The position numbers and the translations under genes are program-made. A stretch of DNA of 34,752 nt, from the NCBI GenBank assembly GCA_018672145.1, contig JABHGH010000082.1:1-34752 (forward strand), written 5' to 3'. The stretch comes from Flavobacteriaceae bacterium (GTDB lineage Bacteria > Bacteroidota > Bacteroidia > Flavobacteriales > Flavobacteriaceae). This document shows, one piece after another, positions 30,042 through 34,752 of this stretch (its first letter is position 1; every line of letters begins with the position of its first letter). The notes below the pieces were generated by a model, which worked only from the letters and a program-made list of their open reading frames with translations, did no database searches and was not told the DNA's origin.

Positions 30042-31652
30042 ATGTCTTTTATGTCAAAACCCCAATCCATTGTGTTGAGCAATAAGATTCGCCAAGAAAT
30101 CTCAGCTTTTTATCAATTAAGCGCAGACGAGCTCGTCAATCACACGATAAGCAGCAAACAAGGAACAGTAAACGATAAGGGTGCCCTTATTGTAAAAACA
30201 GGGAAATTCACGGGAAGGTCACCAAGAGACCGATTCCTAGTTAAGGATGACATTACATCATCCAAAGTGTGGTGGGGGGAAATCAATAAGCCATTTTCAT
30301 CAAAGGATTTCGATTCCATTTTAGATAAAATGGTATCATACATTGAGAGCAAAACCTTATTTGTTCGCGATGTTTTTGCATGTTCCGATTTACGATATCG
30401 GATGTCTATCCGAGTAGTTAATGAATATGCTTGGTCAAATCTTTTTTCTCGAAACATGTTTATTCAGCCAAACCATGAAGAGTTAGAAAACTTTAAGGAA
30501 GATTGGTTAATTCTAAACATTCCATCATTTAAGGCCACTCCAGACCAAGACAACACAAGACAAGAGAATTTTACCATCGTGAATTTCACCAAAAAGATCA
30601 TTTTGATTGGGGGAAGTGGTTATACTGGAGAAATTAAAAAATCGATATTCTCTGTGCTAAATTTTACGTTGCCGACACAACAAAATATACTGCCGATGCA
30701 TTGCTCAGCCAATGTCGATGCAGACGGTTCAACAGCACTCTTTTTTGGCTTATCGGGTACTGGAAAAACAACGCTTTCTGCCGATCCTAAACGGAAACTC
30801 ATTGGCGATGATGAGCATGGATGGACTCCTGACAACAAAGTTTTTAATTTTGAAGGAGGCTGTTATGCTAAAGTCATCAACCTATCCCACGAAAAAGAAC
30901 CAGACATTTACGACGCAATCAAAAAAGGTGCTCTTTTAGAGAATGTCATCGCAGATCGTGAAGGGATTGTGGATTTTGACAATGTATCTATCACCCAAAA
31001 TACACGAGTAAGCTATCCGCTCAATCACATCAAAAATATTGCTGTGCCATCAGTAGGCGAACAAACCAAACACATCTTTTTCTTAACAGCTGATGCCTTT
31101 GGTGTGCTGCCTCCCATCACGAAGCTTAACCAGTACCAGGCAGCCTATCACTTTATTTCAGGTTATACCGCTAAAGTGGCTGGAACGGAAGAAGGAGTAC
31201 GCAAGCCACAACCCTCTTTCTCTGCTTGTTTTGGCGCTCCGTTTATGCCTTTACACCCTGTAGAATACGCCAAACTATTGGCCAAAAAAATTGAAGAAAA
31301 TGAAATTAATGTGTGGCTGATAAATACGGGATGGACTGGCGGGCCTTATGGTGTTGGTCATCGGATTCCGCTCAAATATACAAGAGCGATGATTGAAGCG
31401 GCAAGAACTGGACTGCTAAGCTCTTCGTACAGTTATAAAGACTATCATATTCACTCGGTATTTGGAATTGCTCAGCCACGCACATGCCCCGGAGTCCCAG
31501 ACAACATCCTTAGCCCAAGGCAAACTTGGGATAATGACATTGCCTTTTACAAACAAGCATATCTCTTGTCAGAGGCATTTCAAACAAACTTTCAAAAATT
31601 CGAAAGCATGGCCTCAAAGGAAATTCTGAATGCAGGACCTAATTCTAGGTGA
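30042..31652 (+). CDS. pckA: Phosphoenolpyruvate carboxykinase (ATP)
   Basis: Makes PEP from oxaloacetate at the expense of ATP, the first step of gluconeogenesis. 536 residues, full length. The P-loop GLSGTGKTT is at 236-244; TGRSPRDRF near residue 57 binds oxaloacetate; LIGDDEHGW carries the metal-binding Asp residues; NTGWTGGPYGVG and the C-terminal R-I-P-L-K-Y-T-R are typical of the ATP-dependent form. A second ATG three codons in (30051) is an equally possible start. Its last eight bases overlap the convergent acetoacetyl-CoA synthetase gene. A CRP/FNR-type site overlaps its promoter. Confidence 0.96.
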   Translation: MSFMSKPQSIVLSNKIRQEISAFYQLSADELVNHTISSKQGTVNDKGALIVKTGKFTGRSPRDRFLVKDDITSSKVWWGEINKPFSSKDFDSILDKMVSYIESKTLFVRDVFACSDLRYRMSIRVVNEYAWSNLFSRNMFIQPNHEELENFKEDWLILNIPSFKATPDQDNTRQENFTIVNFTKKIILIGGSGYTGEIKKSIFSVLNFTLPTQQNILPMHCSANVDADGSTALFFGLSGTGKTTLSADPKRKLIGDDEHGWTPDNKVFNFEGGCYAKVINLSHEKEPDIYDAIKKGALLENVIADREGIVDFDNVSITQNTRVSYPLNHIKNIAVPSVGEQTKHIFFLTADAFGVLPPITKLNQYQAAYHFISGYTAKVAGTEEGVRKPQPSFSACFGAPFMPLHPVEYAKLLAKKIEENEINVWLINTGWTGGPYGVGHRIPLKYTRAMIEAARTGLLSSSYSYKDYHIHSVFGIAQPRTCPGVPDNILSPRQTWDNDIAFYKQAYLLSEAFQTNFQKFESMASKEILNAGPNSR

Positions 31653-33528
31653 AAGAGTTTGTTTTTGCATAATCGATAAACCAATCAATAGCCGATGGGT
31701 TTCTCATAGCATCTCTGCTCAAAGTCTTTTCTTCTGACATCCCCATCAATAATCGTTTGATAGGCACTTCGACCTTTTTTCCACTAATGGTATATGGAAT
31801 GGCTGGAACGCGAATCATTTCGTCCGGTATATGTCGTGGGGAACATTGGTTTCGGATATGAGATTTTATCAAAGAAAAATCGAGCGTATCATTGGATTGC
31901 ACAAATAAAAGTAATTTTTCATGATGTTCATTTGTTAGGTGAATGATCAGACTATCTTCAATTTCGTCTATTATATGTAAGGCATTGTAAATTTCAGCTG
32001 TTCCAATGCGCACTCCATAGCGGTTGAGCGTTGCGTCTGAACGACCATGAATGACAAAGCTACCTACGGTTTTTTCTGTTGCCCAATCTCCGTGATTCCA
32101 AACCGAGGAAAACATGGAATAGTAACTCTTTCTTAGTTGTGAGAAATTACTGTCTCCCCACAAAAAAATAGGCATCACCAAGAATGAATCTGTAAGCACC
32201 AGTTCCCCCGCTTGATCTAAAATCTTTTCCCCCTTATCGTTCCAAATCGCCACGGGAGCACCAAGCATTTTGCATTGAATTTCACCAGGGATACTTTCTG
32301 TTTCGGGGTGACCACCAAGAAAAGCAGTACACACATCTGTTCCTCCACTAAGGGAGATCACATGAGCATTTGTGAAATATTTTTGCAATCCGATACAGGT
32401 AGATGCTGACAAAGGCGAACCGGTAGAACCGATTGTTTTTAAATAGCCAAAGGTTAAATCCGATGTTCCTGCAAATCCGGTATCAACTTGCTGCTGATAA
32501 TAGACAGCTCCATGACCAAAGTGATTGATTGTTGCTTGTGCAGCAAATCGCCATAGCGATGAGGTGTCAGGAAAATGAGGTGCACCGTTATATATACACA
32601 AGGTTGCACCACACAACAAACTTGAAAGAGAATAATTCCACATCATCCAACCCGTAGTTGAATACCAAAAATAACGATCCCCAACTGAAACATTTTGATG
32701 AATTCCAAGTGCTTTTACATGCTCTAAAATCATGGAACCCGTACCATGAACAATGGCTTTAGGCTTTCCTGTAGTGCCAGATGAAAACAAGACCCAAATT
32801 GGGTGTGAAAAATCTACAGATTGAAAAAAAAGATCATCTAAACTTACATCGGGATCATCAAAATCTTGACATGCATTGAGGTCAATGAACAAACATCCGT
32901 CAAGTTCGTCGCAAAGGGAAGTGTTATTGACAGAAACATCATAGGATCTCCCATTATAAGAGTACATTGAATGACCAAACAACACTTTTGGTTGAAGCTG
33001 AGTGAAGCGATCTCGTACCGCGTCCAAACCAAAATCTGGCGAACAAGAAGACCATATTGCTCCCAAAGCATTGGTTGCTAAAAAGGCAGCAATCGTCTCA
33101 GGCGAATTCACACAATACGCAACCACACAGTCTCCTTTTTGAACACCCTTACCAAGTAACTCCTTTTGAATTTGAACTGTTTTATTAAGCAGGCATTGCC
33201 AACTAATTTCAGCCAAAGAGGTTGTTTCGTTTTGATACACAATCGCAGGGCGACTGTTTGAAAACTGAGCAAATATATTTTTTGCATAACTCAACGAAGC
33301 ACCCTCAAACCAACGTGTTTCCCACAGTTGATTTGTGCGCTGCCTTACCGTCAAACAAGGCGTATCGAACTGAACCGAAAAATACAAAGCAATTGACTTC
33401 CAAAACTCATCTTGCTTTGACACACTCCATAGATGGCAATCCTCATAACTAGAAAACGTAATGTGATATTCATCATTCAGAAACTTCAGATAACGTTGGT
33501 ATTGGGATGGTGTCGACTTGGAAATCAT
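31645..33528 (-). CDS. aacS: Acetoacetyl-CoA synthetase
   Basis: Activates acetoacetate to acetoacetyl-CoA with ATP, for ketone body or leucine-derived carbon use. 627 residues, ANL superfamily. N-terminal acetyl-CoA-synthetase-like cap (WFEGASLSYAKN), A3 P-loop SSGTTGKPKAIVHG, the aromatic A5-region YSTTGWMMWNY, GDWA (A7), R-S-D-A-T-LNRYGVRIG (A8), and the catalytic Lys in TISGKKVEVPIKR (A10). The substrate assignment rests on overall similarity to AacS rather than Acs. The frame extends to TTG 33549, but ATG 33528 is the plausible start. Convergent overlap of eight bases with pckA. Confidence 0.93.
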   Translation of the reverse strand: MISKSTPSQYQRYLKFLNDEYHITFSSYEDCHLWSVSKQDEFWKSIALYFSVQFDTPCLTVRQRTNQLWETRWFEGASLSYAKNIFAQFSNSRPAIVYQNETTSLAEISWQCLLNKTVQIQKELLGKGVQKGDCVVAYCVNSPETIAAFLATNALGAIWSSCSPDFGLDAVRDRFTQLQPKVLFGHSMYSYNGRSYDVSVNNTSLCDELDGCLFIDLNACQDFDDPDVSLDDLFFQSVDFSHPIWVLFSSGTTGKPKAIVHGTGSMILEHVKALGIHQNVSVGDRYFWYSTTGWMMWNYSLSSLLCGATLCIYNGAPHFPDTSSLWRFAAQATINHFGHGAVYYQQQVDTGFAGTSDLTFGYLKTIGSTGSPLSASTCIGLQKYFTNAHVISLSGGTDVCTAFLGGHPETESIPGEIQCKMLGAPVAIWNDKGEKILDQAGELVLTDSFLVMPIFLWGDSNFSQLRKSYYSMFSSVWNHGDWATEKTVGSFVIHGRSDATLNRYGVRIGTAEIYNALHIIDEIEDSLIIHLTNEHHEKLLLFVQSNDTLDFSLIKSHIRNQCSPRHIPDEMIRVPAIPYTISGKKVEVPIKRLLMGMSEEKTLSRDAMRNPSAIDWFIDYAKTNSFT

Positions 33529-33641
33529 AAAAGCAAGGTAAGAAATCAATATCGAAATGAAAAGTGCTTGACAAAAAGGAAAATATAAAAGCGTAATGTA
33601 CTATCGAAATATAAACACAAATCAAGTATGTCAAAATATTT

Positions 33642-33649
33642 TACATTTA
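33642..33649 (+). promoter_or_regulatory. Possible -7 box of the propeller sensor gene
   Basis: TACATTTA has one mismatch (last base) to TAnnTTTG and ends four bases before the ATG at 33654. It repeats the four-base geometry seen at ddl, coaD, pyrE, birA and lpxK. Confidence 0.4.
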
Positions 33650-33653
33650 CTGA

Positions 33654-34752
33654 ATGAAAAGAAGATATCGATTCGTCTTGTTTTTTACCATATTAAGTGT
33701 GTCTTCGATTTCAGGACAACTTGAAAATTTTAGTAATCCTATTGTTTTTCACGTCACAAACGCAAGCCTTAAAGCAACCGAAGTTCGGGAACTAAAACAA
33801 ACTCCAAACGGACTCTATTTTATCGCCTCCGCAGGCGGTCTTATTGAGAGTAACGGAGTGAAACACTTCACATACAATAAAGGGAAACTCTCCAATTTAA
33901 TTGCAATACATGCGTTAAATGATAGCATCATTTATAGTGGAGGAAATGGAGGTTTTGGTCGATGGGAAAAAACAGCGTTCGGAGAGTTTACGTACGAAAG
34001 TCTACACTATGTTGAACCTACAAAAACAGATTACCTTCAGCCACGCTTTACAGATGTTGTCCTGCACAATGATCAAATTGTTTTTCAATCACTAGACTAT
34101 TTGTATTATCATGATCTAGCAACAGGCGCCTTAGTGAATCAAAAGGCGAAAACGTATTTCACTAACATTTTCAAAACAAAAAATCATTTATTCAGTTCGG
34201 ATTTTGATAATACCATCTTTAAAATTGAAAATGGAGAAGAGATTGTTTTTCAATCATTTACAAAAAAAAGTAGTGAGATTGTCGAAATTATTGAACTTGA
34301 AAATAATTCCTTTTTATTTATTTCAAAAAATGGTGAACTCTGGAAAAAGGAGAATAAACGGTTAACACAAGTTGCGAAATTTGATTCCGTTCAAATAAAT
34401 GATGCGATCAAAACAGAACAAGGTGAATTGGTGTTAGGGACAACCCAAAATGGTATCTATTTTTTAGACGCAACATATGAAGTTAAAGCAAAAGTCAAAA
34501 AGGGTTCAGGGCTTTCGAGCGATTATGTGCGAAATATTTACGAGGATAGGAGTCAAAACATTTGGGCGAGTAGCGATCTTGGAATACATCTGATTTCTCG
34601 AGGAGAATCAATAACAGAAATTATTGCTACCGCATTAACGTTTCTCTGTTTAGGAATTATTGTGCAACTCTTAATTAACAATACAATATTAGGATGGGAT
34701 CCGGTAGGTAATGTAAAGTCTGGAGGAAATGCGTTTATTGGTGTAATTGCTA
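33654..34752 (+). CDS. Exported beta-propeller (Reg_prop) sensor-like protein, 3' end missing
   Basis: Open from the ATG to the window end (366 codons). A signal peptide (about residues 1-22, KRRYRF then hydrophobic) is followed by propeller repeats of the two-component-regulator type: LKATEVRELKQTPNGLYFI, a run of blades with GG and W turns, and a last clear blade VRNIYEDRSQNIWASSDLGI ending near residue 315. Families with such blades normally continue through a Y_Y_Y domain, a membrane helix and a histidine kinase or LuxR domain. Here the sequence goes directly to a hydrophobic stretch (about residues 323-346) and then a short Gly/Asn-rich segment, so the downstream half is unusual or differently built. 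The tail is cut off. Confidence 0.75.
   Translation, partial: MKRRYRFVLFFTILSVSSISGQLENFSNPIVFHVTNASLKATEVRELKQTPNGLYFIASAGGLIESNGVKHFTYNKGKLSNLIAIHALNDSIIYSGGNGGFGRWEKTAFGEFTYESLHYVEPTKTDYLQPRFTDVVLHNDQIVFQSLDYLYYHDLATGALVNQKAKTYFTNIFKTKNHLFSSDFDNTIFKIENGEEIVFQSFTKKSSEIVEIIELENNSFLFISKNGELWKKENKRLTQVAKFDSVQINDAIKTEQGELVLGTTQNGIYFLDATYEVKAKVKKGSGLSSDYVRNIYEDRSQNIWASSDLGIHLISRGESITEIIATALTFLCLGIIVQLLINNTILGWDPVGNVKSGGNAFIGVIA

Noticed and set aside
1..34752. Horizontally acquired island, prophage or CRISPR/defence locus
   Set aside because: No integrase, transposase, tRNA-flanked junction, repeat array or toxin-antitoxin pair was seen; the gene order is that of flavobacterial core chromosome.

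Overview
This window looks like the core chromosome of a flavobacterium (Bacteroidota, Flavobacteriaceae-like), at roughly 40% G+C judged by eye. Three things point there. The first is the gene content and order: PASTA-rluD / ddl-coaD / NUDIX / pyrE / SRPBCC / birA / rsfS-ftsH-LUD-cdsA-psd-ACBP, DUF1573, a DUF4369 lipoprotein, a Cys-less COG1579 protein beside Nif3, and LpxK. The second is the near absence of Shine-Dalgarno sites. The third is the repeated Bacteroidota-type -7 promoter box (TAnnTTTG) close upstream of start codons. No tRNA, rRNA, insertion sequence, CRISPR array, phage gene or attachment site was seen. Coding density is very high, and only one gap (7342-7673) exceeds 300 bases.

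Layout. 1-3469 (+): 3' part of htpG with a clear terminator, a minimal K+ channel translationally coupled to an AlkB-like dioxygenase, and a DUF4369 lipoprotein. 3484-5381 (-): tightly packed idi / 6-pyruvoyl-tetrahydropterin-synthase-like / manA operon. 5414-7341 (+): a doubtful small ORF, then prfC. 7342-7673: non-coding gap with a perfect 12-bp palindrome beside a 9-bp hairpin. 7674-10095 (-): yaaA, rluD and a single-pass PASTA protein. 10160-18676: the conserved cell-envelope/housekeeping cluster, in which neighbouring genes on opposite strands interlock with almost no spare DNA; it ends in a phospholipid operon (cdsA-psd-ACBP). 18682-21306 (-): valS. 21416-24101 (+): DUF1573, aminotransferase, murB. 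24117-27026 (+): Cys-containing mini-membrane protein, ECF-like sigma factor, divergent Nramp-like transporter, lipA. 27046-28044 (-): lpxK. 28081-31652 (+): nif3, coiled-coil COG1579 protein, and pckA with a CRP/FNR-type palindrome in its promoter. 31645-33528 (-): acetoacetyl-CoA synthetase. 33654-end (+): start of a beta-propeller sensor-like protein cut by the window edge.

How the genes work together. Most serve envelope building (Ddl, MurB, LpxK, CdsA, Psd, PASTA), translation and proteostasis (HtpG, RF3, RluD, RsfS, FtsH, ValRS), cofactors (CoaD, BirA, LipA, pterin synthase) and central carbon use (Idi, ManA, PckA, AacS). No obviously new defence or mobile system is present. The most interesting signals are architectural. 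At least five genes have TAnnTTTG exactly four bases before ATG, which would place the transcription start on the start codon (leaderless mRNAs). The start codons of pyrE and the NUDIX gene share a CATG. Three convergent gene pairs overlap at their 3' ends. The small Cys protein / sigma factor / atypical Nramp operon has no recognisable anti-sigma factor.
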